Positions 1 through 11,042 of a stretch of 64,000 bases of DNA are shown here, one piece after another (the first letter of the stretch is position 1; the number at the start of each line of letters is the position of its first letter). The translations under genes were made by a program, and so were the position numbers. Origin of the DNA: Siphonodentalium dalli. Lineage: Eukaryota; Mollusca; Scaphopoda; Gadilida; Siphonodentaliidae. Under the pieces are notes generated by a model. It was not told where the DNA came from. It saw nothing but the letters and a program-made list of their open reading frames with translations, and ran no database searches. The stretch spans positions 190,022,816 through 190,086,815 of the forward strand of contig CP136066.1 of NCBI GenBank assembly GCA_032622095.1, given 5' to 3'.

Positions 1-1330
1 ATCCATAACGATCGAAGTATGTGAATATAATATATAGAAATTTACAGTATGAGGAAAGACACAAAATATCCTATCATTTATAGGAATATAAAATTGAGAC
101 TCGGCTTACTGTTGTTTTAGGATATTAATGGCCTCGTTAATTTAGTTGTCGCCTAATTGTCGCGGATCATGAATGCAAATGCTTTGGGCTAATAGTGATG
201 CAATGCACTCCTTAGTATTAAGTGTTAAATATACTCAATGTGGGGATTAAATGTTTGCACCCGAAGCGTACAGCATAAAATAATGTTTATGTAATATCAA
301 TTTAACAGGAGTTCGCGGCTAATTCGCACTGAAGCCTCATTAAAATATTTGGAGTCAGGGTTTTATTATGCTCATTCCTTCCCGGGCTTTAAATAAACAT
401 TCAGATGTGACATAATATGGTAGAAGTTTTGAGCCACGTGCAGCTTCATAACAGTTTACTATGTCGCAACACTGCAGACATCAAAGCGATGACACCGCCG
501 TCATTGAATGTGGGTCAATTTTGCACGTGTCCAGGATTGTTACACAGTCAGGTCAAGGACGCCAACTGTTTGTGAATTTGCTGCTGTTTGCTAATATTTC
601 TTTCCGGGATTTGCTGGGATTTGGGGAATAAAAGTTAATATAGTGAAGAGTAAGATAACTGTGTTCAATATTTTAATTCAATGAATATTATCCTTCTTTA
701 TGGAGAGTTTTGTGGCTGAATCTCCGGCGATATTTGCTGTGAATATCTCCTTGTCTCCCGACACTTGTGTACTTACCGGTCGTGGCTCAAACTCTCCGAA
801 AATGAGTCAAGACTTCACCCCGATTTTGAGTTACCGTTGTATAAGGCGCACCAATATTCTGGGCTATATATTCAGGTAAAAAAGATGCGACTTATACACC
901 GAAATTTACGGTAAGAACACCATTATAATGAGTAAATATACTTTAAATATGCTGTTGGGACCATATCCATAATAGTATATGCGAGAAAAGCAACTTCTCC
1001 TTGGGACAAAAATAGGGAGACGTGGCATATTTTAAGGAGAAGATGTCTCCCAAGTCGCCCTCCAGGCTGATCCCTGCAATGTGCAATGCCTAGTTAAAAG
1101 CAGAGGCAAAATCAGGCAATAGTAAAATAAGTTCATTTGGTTATTCAAATTTCTTTGTGTCAATCTATTTAGCCAAAATGACTTCATTTCACTGTTCTTT
1201 ACATATATTGTTATAAAATAGCATCCATGGCACTGAGGCAAGGACAGTGTTTAGGAGATGGTTGGTGAATTGTACATATCTTTTGAGTAGTGCACTGGAA
1301 ACATGCCTGAGTTTAGTTTGCCTGTTATTT
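1..1330. other. Intronic DNA upstream of the first visible BABAM2 exon
   Basis: No exon, RNA gene or recognised repeat could be supported here. The exon at 1,708 opens with the last base of a split codon, so an upstream BABAM2 exon must exist. I found no frame in this stretch encoding the preceding part of the protein, so it probably lies outside the window. The stretch is therefore most likely intron. Confidence 0.6.
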
Positions 1331-1433
1331 GCAGAATTAGGTCCCCCAAGGGTGAATTTAGTGACGTTATCCTGCATAGCGGGCTAGCATTACTAAATTC
1401 ACCCTCTGGGGACCTCATTCTGCTTAGGCCTCA
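1331..1433. repeat. Palindromic MITE, hairpin family A, copy 1
   Basis: A near-perfect hairpin: AGGTCCCCCAAGGGTGAATT on the left pairs with AATTCACCCTCTGGGGACCT on the right around a centre near GCATAGCGGGC. The same hairpin recurs at 2,213-2,472, 3,890-4,308 and 4,521-5,671, all within or just after BABAM2. It encodes nothing and looks like a non-autonomous DNA transposon or its internal half. Confidence 0.75.
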
Positions 1434-1707
1434 TCTTCTCTGGAAAGATTATTTATTATAAATTCCTATAGAACCTTCTTCACATAGATTCTACTTTTTT
1501 GTTTAGTTTCTCTATATCCCCCAATTATAGTTGTTTTGTTGTTTTGCTATGTAGCTCTCAACATTTATATGTGCTGTAAATATAAGTTTTATGATTTTTG
1601 ATAAAACATACCACATGTGAACAGCACTAGATTCTATTTCTTATTATATACTCTAAACATGGTAAAATGTTTCAGTATAATATTATCTTTCTTTTTTCTA
1701 CTTTTAG

Positions 1708-1790
1708 TTCCACACTGGAGTATGATGTGGAGGGCATAAGTAAACTCTCTCATCTTTTTGAATGGAATGATTTCTTCTTTATGCTACAAG
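1708..1790 (+). CDS. BABAM2: BABAM2 exon (penultimate but one)
   Basis: An 83-nt exon between TTCTACTTTTAG and GTGTGTAATC. The frame starts at 1,709 after one split base and encodes 27 residues including LEYDVEGISKLSHLFEW. One base is left over at the donor. The alternative frames contain stops. Confidence 0.9.
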
Positions 1791-4438
1791 GTGTGTAATC
1801 CTTTATCGTTTATAGTGTTTGCATTGAACACACATCACTTCATATAAAAAAAAAGTGTGCTTTTTATATCAAATCTAATGGACACAAATACTGGTTCATT
1901 TATGCACAGTGTTTTGTTTGTGAGAAACATTTGTTTATTCATCTGCCACAAAAAGTCGAAAAAGAGAATTGGACAGAACCCATATTCGAACTTGGCCTGT
2001 ATTTTTAGTTAGCTGGGAAATACACATACAACTTTCGTTCAGATCAAATAATCCAAATTAGAGTTATCTGTCAGAAACCAAACATGTTAATGGATGGATG
2101 AACGGCAAGACAGACTGATTACATAATACAGCTGTTGTTTTTTTTCTTCAAACTGGCATATAAAAATTGAGCAACACAAAGAAAATTGTCAATATTTGAT
2201 AACTAACAGCCTGATCAAGCCTTGAAATAGTGTGTCTGTCATTTGCAGTATGAGGTCCCCAGAGGGTGAATGTAGTGATGCTACCCCGCATAGCGGGCTA
2301 GCATCACCAAATTCACCCTCTGGGGACCTCATTCTGCTTACACCTCAGCAGAATGAGGTTCCCAGAGGGTGAATTTGGTGATGCTAGCCCGCTATGCGGG
2401 GTAGCATCACTAAATTCACCCTATGGGGACCTCATTCTGCAAATGACAGACAGACTATTTCAAGGCTTGAGTCTGATATCTTGTAGCACTGATCGTAATC
2501 TTTTCTCTCCTTTCAGTTCACCTCCCACTATATTTCCCAGTAGAACAGCCCATATTAAGGCTACAGTCAGTCTACCATTTTGACTCTAATGGTAAGCCTT
2601 TCTCTGAAGCGTATGCTGACTATCCTTACAGCCCACGATGGGATGCTGATGAAATGGCTGAAAGAGTCAGGTGAGTGGCATTTCTTGTTGCTCAAATCAT
2701 GCCCAGTTATGAGTTAATACTGTAATAATGTAATGATTTGACTCAAGGCCTTCGAAGTGGGTTCATGCGAAATAACATAAAAGTTTCATTATTAATAACT
2801 CTCCAATAATGAGATTTTGCATGTCAAAACCATTGTTATATAAACATTAGTGTTACAGTGGAATTACCGTTAAAAGTCCAGTTAGTTGAATAAGGTACCA
2901 AAGTTTAACCCTTTACCCAACAAACCGGCCAAAACCGGCCAAATAAAGCTTCAACAGCCTAAAATATCTTCAGTCTGTCTCAATAGAACCATACAAATAT
3001 GGATATCATTGGAACCGGCTCCTTGACCACATTGTGATAGTTACAGTTATGCCCTGTGCCAATGCATTCTCTTATATATGCGAGTCGACCATAGGTCGCC
3101 TCGCATATATAAGAGAATGCATTGGCCTAAAAATAATCTTTTTTTAACACTTTTTACCATTTTTTCTTACATTCTTTAACAATTTTATAATTTGTAATGT
3201 GTTAAGCCAATGCATTCTCTTATATATGCGAGGCGACCTATGGTCGACTCGCATATATAAGAGAATGCATTGGCACAGGGCCGTTCTATTGCGTAAAGGG
3301 TTAATCAAACATGACTGTAAACATTGGAAAAGGTCAAAGCATTGAAAAATATTCCGATCATCATATCCAGAATAACATATTTTAACTAACAAACATTATT
3401 AGCATTTTTGTTGACAAATCACTGTAACATCACTTGTCTAGAAGTGATCCTAAACATGCCTGTAATTTTGAAAAACATTTCTCCCATATGTGTGGGTCTT
3501 TTAGCGAATTTCAGAATTTTTTTATATCTCCCATCTAGACGTCACCCCGAAGATCCGTATGAAGTTTGGTGATGATCGGATGAGGGATGTGGCCTGCAGG
3601 GTGTGCTAAAGGAAATTATTGAAGGATCACGGACATCAACCCATGGCAACAATTCAAACTTGATTTTTGTGAAGTTGAGCTAAAAATAGTGTCAATTTAA
3701 ATGATGTATAACTAATAGGGCATGTTGTGTAAGCGTAAGCCGCTCTTAGTGAAGCGCCTGTAAAATGGCAGTTGGCATAACATTTGGCAATGCTCAACAA
3801 CTGGGTAAATAATGTGATTGTTATAGTGCTTAGAGCTTTTGAGAAGCACAATAAAGAAATTCTACTGGCTTAAACATATCATATTTCTAACCTATCAAGC
3901 CTGCAAATGTCTGTCATTTGCAGAATGAGGTACCCAGAGGCTGAATTTAGTGATGCTATCCCGCCGTGCGTCACCAAATGCACCCTCTGGGTACCTCATT
4001 CTGAGACCTAGGATCAGATTAAATTTCCCCAGTTGAAGTTGGTGATGTTCACCCATTAGTCACCTTGATTATGCATTTTATCTTCTGCAAATTAGGGGAT
4101 ATAGAAACATCCCAGAAGGGAAAAAGTAACAAAAACATTGTTAATTTGTGACCATAGATTCATCCCACAAGACGAGGCCAAAGCAGAATGCGGTCCCCAG
4201 ATGGTGAATTTGGTGATGCTAGCCGACTGTGCGGGACAGCATCACTAAATTCACCCTCTGGGGACCTCATTCTGCAAATGACAGACACACTATTTGCTGG
4301 CTTGTAACCTATGTTTTGTAGACCATGTATTTCGCGGTGGTCAATTAATTTATGTTTTTTTTTTTATTTTGCAGATCCTTCGTTCTCGATTCCATCAGTG
4401 CTTTCCAGAAATCATCAATCACGCCGGTGTCTAAGTGA
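1708..4438 (+). CDS. BABAM2: BABAM2 (BRE/BRCC45), C-terminal three exons
   Basis: The gene is read from join(1708..1790, 2517..2670, 4375..4438), giving about 99 residues and a TGA stop at 4,436-4,438. Codons split across the introns join cleanly (G plus TT gives Val; AG plus A gives Arg). The peptide carries EYDVEGISKL, HLPLYFPVEQP, LQSVYHF and the invariant-looking YPYSPRWD. I recognise this as the C-terminal UEV-like (ubiquitin E2 variant) domain of BRISC and BRCA1-A complex member 2. In known animals the protein is a non-catalytic scaffold that works with BRCC36, an Abraxas-family subunit and MERIT40 in removal of K63-linked ubiquitin. The N-terminal exons lie upstream of the window. The last 20 codons are more divergent than the rest, as is usual for this tail. 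All three introns or flanks hold palindromic MITEs. No close AATAAA follows the stop. Confidence 0.93.
2213..2472. mobile_element. Palindromic MITE, hairpin family A, copy 2 (double hairpin)
   Basis: Two family A hairpins lie head to head and the whole is one palindrome. The left end TCAAGCCTTGAAATAGTGTG mirrors the right end CTATTTCAAGGCTTGA, each followed inward by GTCATTTGCAG or its complement. The element sits in the BABAM2 intron and ends 45 bases before the 3' splice site of the penultimate exon. Confidence 0.75.
2517..2670 (+). CDS. BABAM2: BABAM2 exon (penultimate)
   Basis: A 154-nt exon between TCTCCTTTCAG and GTGAGTGGCA, a strong donor. It encodes the most conserved block here: HLPLYFPVEQPILRLQ, SVYHF and YPYSPRWDADEMAERV. 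A GTAAGC at 2,592-2,597 also looks like a donor, but the frame continues conserved beyond it, so I treat it as exonic. Confidence 0.92.
2784..3420 (+). repeat. Dispersed repeat I, copy 1, split by a TTAA MITE
   Basis: The bases 2,784-2,908 and 3,305-3,420 align as one continuous sequence with 11,796-12,060 (shared TTATTAATAACTCTCC, CAGTGGAATT and GGAAAAGGTCAAAGCATTGA). Only this copy is interrupted, by the element at 2,909-3,300. The other copy is thus a natural unoccupied site. Confidence 0.8.
2909..3300. mobile_element. TTAA-flanked MITE family B, copy 1 (piggyBac-type target)
   Basis: The 392-bp element starts CCCTTTACCCAACAAACCGG and ends GCGTAAAGGG, with TTAA on each side (2,905-2,908 and 3,301-3,304). 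It carries two 69-bp hairpins (3,058-3,126 and 3,206-3,274) in opposite orientation, separated by an AT-rich spacer. The TTAA duplication and CCYT ends are typical of piggyBac-superfamily non-autonomous elements. There is no coding capacity. Other copies lie at 9,995, 30,303 and 40,781. Confidence 0.85.
3480..3650 (-). repeat. Dispersed repeat R3, antisense copy
   Basis: It contains the complement of the recurring phrase found at 8,290-8,480 and 9,280-9,460 (around CCGATCATCACCAAACTTCA and GGTGACCTCTAGATGGGA). It is intronic in BABAM2 and non-coding. Confidence 0.6.
3890..4308. mobile_element. Hairpin family A, copy 3 (full-length form)
   Basis: Family A hairpins at 3,913-4,003 and 4,188-4,276 enclose a unique middle with TTGATTATGCATTTTATC. 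The outer ends mirror each other (CTGTCATTTGCAGAATGAGG against CATTCTGCAAATGACAGA). It ends about 66 bases before the BABAM2 terminal exon. Confidence 0.75.
4375..4438 (+). CDS. BABAM2: BABAM2 terminal coding exon
   Basis: A long pyrimidine tract (a run of T ending TTTTGCAG) precedes this exon. It completes an AGA codon and encodes SFVLDSISAFQKSSITPVSK before TGA. The 3' UTR end is not obvious. The first AATAAA downstream is near 5,295, inside an inserted element. Confidence 0.85.
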
Positions 4439-4520
4439 GCATGAAGTGAGCTTGTTTAGAGTCATATTTTGGCACTTGGATATGAAAGTAACCCAGTCAT
4501 ATTTATGTTGCTTTCATGCT
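4439..4520 (+). other. BABAM2: Start of the BABAM2 3' UTR
   Basis: A short stretch after the stop and before the next family A element. No polyadenylation signal is visible, so the transcript may end inside the MITE or further downstream. Confidence 0.4.
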
Positions 4521-5671
4521 CAAGTCTGGATATAGTGTCTGACATTTGCAGTATGAGGTCCCCTGAGGGTGGATTTAGTGACGTTATTCCTCACAGTGGG
4601 CTAGCATCACCAAATTCACCCTCTGGGGACATGATTTTGCTTAGGACTCATCTTTTTGGAAGTGTCTATAGTCTGAAAATATCATTGTTTTTTAGTTACT
4701 TTTTCCCTTCTGTTCAGTTTATATAAATTGCATTTATATATAATCGAGGTGACTAATGGGTGAACATCACCAACTTCAATTGGGGAACTTCAATCTGATC
4801 CTTGGTCTCCCATAGCAGTTGAGGCCTAAGCAGAATGAGTTTCCCAGAGGGTGAATTTGGTGATGTTAGCCCACTGTCCAGGTAGCATCACTTAGTGTTG
4901 AAACAACTAGGGTTTTTCGTAGTTGACTAATCGACAGTCAAAAATCAAGTTGAAGTCGACTAATCGACAACCCCCATTCCCATGGAAAACTTCCAATTTT
5001 CTACGTGGCTATTGAGTATTATAATTCACTGCGACTGCTGTTCCCATTTTTCATGGGTGTTACGATCGGAAGACAGAAACCGTTAGCCGGTGCTACAAAC
5101 CGGTGGTCGGTGCTACTAAATTTGTATCCATCCAGCTAATTAATACTGGGTGTCTTGGCTAAGTTGTTTGGGTTTCATTGTGTATAGGTTTCTCGTTGAG
5201 CGTTGTATTATGACACATTCATCATACCATATCCGAACACATTAGTCCATACTCATACTGAATTAATTACACGCATAGTGACTGACAGTACTCAATAAAC
5301 ATATTGGTATAATTATTGTATTCAATTAAACGGACGTGGTGCGACACAATTTGATCAAAGGATACTGTTATCTTTGTTGGCCATCGCGTATCGATGTTTG
5401 TTTATTAGCGACATGGTGTTTGTGTAAGTAATTATACATAAATTAGCGTGGCTTTTGTTTTAATTTTAACACTGTCGTTGCCATTGTTGGTATATTGTAT
5501 TGTACCATTGTTTCCTTAAAACATTGCGCATGATCAATTTAATGCAACAACTTGGGATTCTGGAGTCGACTTTTGTCAATTCGTTGACATTGAAAAAAAC
5601 TTTCATCACCAAATTCACCCTCTGGGACCTCATTCTCCAAATGTCAGACACACTATGTTCAGGGTTACAGG
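4521..5671. mobile_element. Hairpin family A, copy 4, interrupted
   Basis: The element runs 4,521-4,889, is broken by a 715-bp insertion, and resumes at 5,605 with its right end (TTCACCCTCTGGGACCTCAT, then CAAATGTCAGACACACTATG). Removing the insertion gives about 436 bp, close to the 419 bp of copy 3. Confidence 0.7.
4890..5604. mobile_element. hAT-like non-autonomous insertion (candidate)
   Basis: This is foreign sequence inside family A copy 4. Its left end reads TAGTGTTGAAACAACTAG followed by repeated AGTCGACTAATCGACA motifs, like many hAT ends. CATCAC occurs at both junctions, consistent with a short target duplication of 6-8 bp. The right end is less clear, so the superfamily call is tentative. 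Confidence 0.45.
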
Positions 5672-5690
5672 CACCCTGAGTACACCTTAA

Positions 5691-5919
5691 ACCTTTCATG
5701 ACTGTAGCTGTGCTGGTTAAGCATTGAAGATCCTGTGCCAGTTCATAGGGAGTGTCGCATTTATAAGAGAATGCACTGGCTTGCAAGGTAAAGGTAAATA
5801 TTATTAGGCCAATGCATTCTCTTATATATGTGAGGCGCCCTATAGTTGACTCGCATATATAAGAGAATGCATTGGCACAGGGTTGGCACAAAATTTCAAG
5901 CAGCTCCGACATGGAAGGG
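5691..5919. mobile_element. TTAA-flanked MITE family D, copy 1
   Basis: It begins ACCTTTCATGACTGTAGCTG, ends CAGCTCCGACATGGAAGGG, and has TTAA at 5,687-5,690 and 5,920-5,923. The right half holds one 69-bp-type hairpin (from 5,813). The ends differ from family B beyond the first bases. Confidence 0.75.
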
Positions 5920-6117
5920 TTAAGAAATGAAGCACAACTCGTCAGTGTGGATCGTCAAATTAGTGATTTTCATTATATTAATGACAAAGGTTTAACTTGT
6001 GTTGTGAAAACTTATATACCATTGCAATATGTCTTGTTTCTGTTTCGTTTTTTATGCTTTTGTATGTTTTTATGATATTAAAAATATATTTTTCTACACA
6101 CAGTTGTTAGCCTTCAA

Positions 6118-6404
6118 TTAGAAAGCTTCTTTCCACATGTTATGTGCTTATTTAAAATTAAATTTCCATGTTCTGCTTTAGCAGCTGTAAAAGCACAAAT
6201 GGGCCTTGGGTTAAACGGGTTAATGAAAAAACAATGATTGTACTTGGTAACAATATTTTGACTTAGTCCTGAATTTTGGTATTTGAAAAACACAATATTG
6301 GAACGTTTCTAACCAAAGAAGGGAATTTTTTCTTCGTAAAGTAACACCACTGAATATAAGAACCACTGATCCCTGGTATATGGACATGACAAACTTGCCC
6401 AGAT
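6118..6404 (+). repeat. Dispersed repeat H, copy 1
   Basis: It aligns in the same orientation with 19,773-20,062: both contain TTTCCACATGTT, AATGATTGTACTTGGTAACA, CAATATTTTGACTT and CACTGATCCCTGGTA or a close variant. The short open frames differ between copies, so it is not coding. Confidence 0.7.
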
Positions 6405-6439
6405 ACATGAATAATCAGTTTACCCTCCCTTTTAGGTGG

Positions 6440-6575
6440 TCATAATCGGGAATTGATCCAGCTTCACCATTGCTGGGTTGCTTATGATAGTCCAATATGC
6501 CATGCACCTTACCTACTGAGCCAACTGTGGAACATGAAACCCTCCCAGGGCTCCCTGTGGAACATATGAAAAATG
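6440..6575 (-). mobile_element. tRNA-headed SINE candidate S1
   Basis: On the - strand, TTGGCTCAGTAGGTAAGGTG matches a tRNA box A (about 6,511-6,527). About 60 bases on, GCTGGATCAATTCCC resembles a box B (about 6,448-6,462). The spacing fits a tRNA-derived SINE head or a tRNA pseudogene. No intact cloverleaf is evident. Confidence 0.45.
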
Positions 6576-7004
6576 CAATTGTTGGTGAATGCATTCTGGT
6601 GCCTGATTTTGGAATATTCATAAATTGCAACAACCATGATATCACAATCTATCACAATTACTAAATTAATTCAATCCTGTGACCAGATTTTTAATATTAT
6701 TCTATCACAATATTAGGCCTAATAGACTAGAAAACCCTACATCTGAGAGGGGTGTGGAAAAAAAGTTCTGGGCATGCAGGCACATTTTTTTCATTTTGAC
6801 CTATCTTGGCACCCACCACCCCAATTAATTTTTTTCAAATTTTTTTCCGGTGTATTTTCAGAGACCCATCCCCTTTTTCGATAATTTGGAACAAATATCT
6901 CCAGGATAGCATAATCCTTTAATGCATGACATGTTTTGTTATTGATACTGTGCAATGCTTTGTTACACATTTGGAGACACGCTGAACAAAGTGTTTTATG
7001 TGTA
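6576..7004. other. Unassigned AT-rich DNA
   Basis: No gene, hairpin or repeat partner was recognised. The open frame over 6,791-7,117 on the - strand overlaps the repeat that follows and has no coding character. Confidence 0.4.
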
Positions 7005-7400
7005 CCAATACCATAGTATGGTACACATAGTGTCGACTTCCGGATTGACCACTCGTTGTTTGTCCGTCCGTCTGTCTGTCTGTCCGTAGACACTTTACGC
7101 ATAATGCGATAACTCAAACATTTTCTATTTGATCGGAACCAAATTTTTGTATATGGGTTTTTTTTGCAGAGTTATGGCCCGTTTTCGACTTAGAATTCAT
7201 GCATGCCGACTTAACTCAAACAATTGTTATCTGATTGGAACCAAATTTTGTATGTGAGTTTCTCAGCCCAGATTGAGTTCGAATATTGGTTAGATCCGAT
7301 TTTTTATACCAGAGTTATGGCCATTTTTCAACTAAGAATTTAACAGATTTGAGATTTTTATACTTACAAGATAACACCAGCAGCTTACAATTAATTACCT
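7005..7400 (+). repeat. Dispersed repeat R, copy 1
   Basis: It opens with the palindrome ACCATAGTATGGT, then CTTCCGGATTGACCACTCGT, a CTGT run and GTAGACACTTTACGCAT. Degenerate units of about 160 bp follow with GGAACCAAATTT, GTGAGTTTCTC and GAGTTATGGCC. The same order occurs at 8,540-9,180, and partly at 8,030-8,150 and 13,135-13,330. Confidence 0.7.
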
Positions 7401-8029
7401 GTGATATCAGTTTAGCTCTAAAGAGAGACTATTGGTTAAAACTTATTTAATGCATTAGGGTTATTTTTAGCCATCATATGTTCAGCGGTAAGGTGTAACC
7501 CATTCATGAATCAATGGACTCTCCCATTCAGTTCTAAAAGTATAAATTGGAAGAGTCTATTGTTCATTTGTAGGGATGTTCTCAGAATTTGAGCAGACCA
7601 AGAGAACCCCATTTAGTAGCACTATTTTTATAAAGTTAGGCAATCCTATAATATGATATCTGATGCTCAATGTACTGCACAAATAAAATGACTTTAATAG
7701 CCATCTGTTGTTTATTGCATTTCCATAGTGTGTGGACACTGTTGGCCCAGGGTTTATCAACTCCCACATAGCGCTCTGGTTTAGCCTATCAATGCAATAT
7801 TCAAATGACATACCTGGCACAGTCCCCTAATTTTATAGAGTTAAAATTGTTAACCCTGGTCATCAATTTTATGCTTTTGTATATTTTTCATGTAAGCATT
7901 CTCCTATTATATCTCCAGGTTTCTCCTCCTACACTTGTATGGATTTTTGTAGTTAAAAATGAACCCTTCTCAACATTCCTGATATTTTAACAGAAATACC
8001 TTTCATCTTGTTATATCTCATTTTATTGA
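7401..8029. other. Unassigned DNA
   Basis: Nothing supported by eye: no splice-flanked exon, palindrome or repeat partner was found. Confidence 0.4.
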
Positions 8030-9800
8030 GATGTATGTAAATTTGGTATGTGAGTTTCTCATCCCAAAATACAGATAGAATTCGAATTTGGGTTTGATCT
8101 GTTTTTTTTTAACAGAGTTATGGCTTATGGATTTTAGGGTCCAAGCTGAAAATAGCTGATCACTATCGCCAAGGTATGTGTTAAACATCCGATCGTGATA
8201 GGCCTCTCTTTTTATTTTATATGTGCATGTTTTTGTTTTTGTTCGTGTTTCATTTTTAGTACAACGTAAAGTTTGAGCTATTGCCATGGGTTGGCGTCTG
8301 TCATCCGTGCATCCATCCGTGCATAAACAATTTCCTTCGGCTCTCCCTATACTACAGGCTGCATCCCTCATCCGATCTTCACCAAACTGCATATGTAACT
8401 TCAGGGTGACATATAGATGGGAGCTGTCAAATTTTTCTGAATGTCCATGTAAAACATGGCCAACAGCAGCCATTTTTTATTTCAAATTTCAATCCATTGG
8501 TACACCCTACAGCCCGTATTTATGGCCAGATCATTTTTATGTTTACCCATACCATAGTATGGTAAACATAGTGTCGTTTTCCGGATTGACCACTCGTCGT
8601 TAGTCCGTCCGTCTGTCTGTCTGTAGACACTTTACGCATGGTGCAATAACTGAAATATTTTCTATCTGATCGGAACCAAATTTGGTATGTGAGTTTCTCG
8701 GCCCAAAATACAGATCGAAATCGAATATGGATTTGATCGGAGTTTCTTTTATGGAGTTATGGCCCTTTTTCGACTTAGAATTCATTAATTCTATGATAAC
8801 TAAAAAAAAAAAATGATCTGATCAGAACTGATCAGAACCAAATTTGGTATGTCAGTTTCTCCACCTAAAATACAGTTCGAGTTCGAATATGGGTTTGATC
8901 AGATTATTTTTAATGGAGTTATGGCCCTTTGACATAGAATTCATGCATGCTTCGATAAATCTACCAGTTTTCATCTGATAGGAACCAAATTTGGTATGTG
9001 AGTTTGTCAACTCAAAATACAGATCGAGTTTGAATATGGGTCAGATCCGTTTTTTATACCAGAGTTATGGCCCCGTTTTAACTAAGAATTGAACAGATTT
9101 GAGATTTGCTTACAATATATAACCAGAAGCAGCTTACAATTAATTACCTGTGATATCACTGAGAAAGAGACTCGGACTCTCGTTAAACTTTTAAATCAAA
9201 TTTGAACGATTTTTTATGAAAAAACATGGCTGCTGGCAGCCATCTTGGATTTTACTCTTTGTATGACTAAATCCTTCGGCACACCCTATAGGCAACATCT
9301 CTCATCCGATCGTCACCAAAATTCATATGGAACTTCGGGGTGACCTCTAGATGGGACCTCCTATTTTGTTTAAAAAAACATGGTCACCAGCAGCAAACTT
9401 CGATTTCAAATTTGAATCCAACAGCACACACCGCAGCCCGCATTTATTGGAGAATTGATTTGAAAATTTACATGCATGTTTAGAATCGCCTATTGATGGG
9501 CGCTCTCAAATATATGGGAGCTATCAAATATATAAATTTTGATGAAAAATCCTGGCCGCCAGCAGCCTTCTTGGAATTTACTCTTTGTATGACTAAATCC
9601 TTTGCCGTGCCCTACAGACCACATCCCTCAACCATTCATCACCAAACTTCATTGGGTCTTTGGGGTGACCTCTAAATGGGAGCCTCCTATTTTGACCGAA
9701 ATTCCAGCAGCCATCTTGGAATTTACTCTTTGTATGACTGAATCCTTTGGCAGACCATATCCCTCATCCAATCATGATCAAACTTGATATAGATCTTCCA
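8030..9800 (+). repeat. Composite of dispersed repeats R and R3
   Basis: Alternating blocks of repeat R (8,030-8,150; 8,540-9,180) and repeat R3 (8,270-8,500; 9,190-9,460; 9,550-9,790). R3 units share ACATGGC, CAGCCATCTTGGA, TTTACTCTTTGTATGACTAA and CATCCGATC. The overlapping open frames on both strands arise from these repeats. Confidence 0.65.
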
Positions 9801-9963
9801 GCATGACTTTCTCTTTATCATTCTTTTCATTACTCAGCAAAAAATTAACTCCTCCCCTCCCCTAATGAGCTAATTATCAACTTGTTCGTAGTTTGGTTAT
9901 GATTCGCAGCAAGTGATGAATCCAGCAGATGGGATAATTATCCACTCCTGTATAACACAATAT

Positions 9964-10534
9964 ACAGTAATGCCCTAAGTAATCGACTCCTTAACCCTTT
10001 ACCCAACAAACCGGCCAAAACCGGCCAAATAAAGCTTCAACAGCCTAAAATATCTTCGGTCTGTCTCAATAGAACCATACAAATATGGATATCATTGGAA
10101 CAGGCTCCTTGACCACATTGTGATAGTTACAGTTAGCCCTGTGCCAATGCATTCTCTTATATATGCGAGTCGACCATAGGTCGCCTCGCATATATAAGAG
10201 AATGCATTGGCCTAAAAAATATCTTTTTTTAACACTTTTTACCATTTTTTCTTACATTCTTTAACAATTTTATAATTTTTAATGTGTTAAGCCAATGTAT
10301 TCTCTTATATATGCGAGGCGACCTATGGTCGACTCGCATATATAAGAGAATGCATTGGCACAGGGCCCTTCTGTTGGGTAAAGGGTTAACCAGAGCAGAA
10401 TTATGGGTAACTTTTCAGGATTTAGTCGAAAATATGGCTTGTTGCCATTCATCGGAAAGCTCTCCGACTAAATCCTGAAAAGTTACCCATAATTCTGCTG
10501 TGGTTAAGAGGTCGATTACTTAGGGCATTACTGT
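9964..10534. mobile_element. TA-flanked palindromic MITE family C, copy 1, with nested MITE
   Basis: The ends are CAGTAATGCCCTAAGTAATC and its complement, flanked by TA, as in Tc1/mariner (pogo-like) MITEs. The body is palindromic (GCAGAATTATGGGTAACTTT against AAAGTTACCCATAATTCTGC). A family B element interrupts the left arm at a TTAA. The uninterrupted relative lies at 49,766-49,980. Confidence 0.8.
9995..10385. mobile_element. TTAA-flanked MITE family B, copy 2, nested in family C
   Basis: A 391-bp element with CCCTTTACCCAACA and TGTTGGGTAAAGGG ends, flanked by TTAA (9,991-9,994; 10,386-10,389). Its 69-bp hairpins start near 10,143 and 10,291. It is very close in sequence to copies 1 and 3, suggesting recent activity. 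Confidence 0.85.
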
Positions 10535-11040
10535 ACTTCTATATGTAGTCATTATTGATGATATATTTTTAAGAACAAAAATGAGGAAAAAAATTTCAGC
10601 TTGCGAAAAAAATGATTTTTGAGCTCATGATAACCCACCCACCCACCCCCGACTACATGTCCAGAACTTTTTTCCGCCTCCCCCCTGCATCTTACAGAAT
10701 AAATTGATTTGATTGAGCCTATTTGAACCATCAGTGATATAGTGCTCTTATAATTGGGAGTTGAGAGACGAATTAGTTTAATTTTATTCCAATTAAGACA
10801 CACAGTAATTATTTCTTGTGTATGGTAAGAGCCTAAATTGTAAGTTCTATCCAATTACCATTTGCTTGTTACTAAATGGCATTGTGGCTGAAATTCAAGT
10901 CCTCAAGATTTATTCAGTTTAGAGATTAAGACTCAAGAGTATGTTCCGGTGGGTAGCTGGTTTATGAATAATTAAATTTTGTTCATCTTTGAAATATAAA
11001 AATCTAAAGAAAATGTACCGGAGTAGACAATGTTACAAAT
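10535..11040. other. Unassigned DNA
   Basis: AT-rich with no supported gene. A C-rich run near 10,625-10,685 and a short open frame on the - strand show no homology I recognise. Confidence 0.4.
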
Positions 11041-11042
11041 CC

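Noticed and set aside
5466-5912. A 148-residue - strand frame
   Set aside because: It spans the end of an inserted element, a family A end and a family D MITE, so it cannot be a single gene.
8018-8473. A 151-residue - strand frame, with an overlapping + strand frame
   Set aside because: Both lie in dispersed repeats R and R3. Other copies of the repeats do not conserve the frame.
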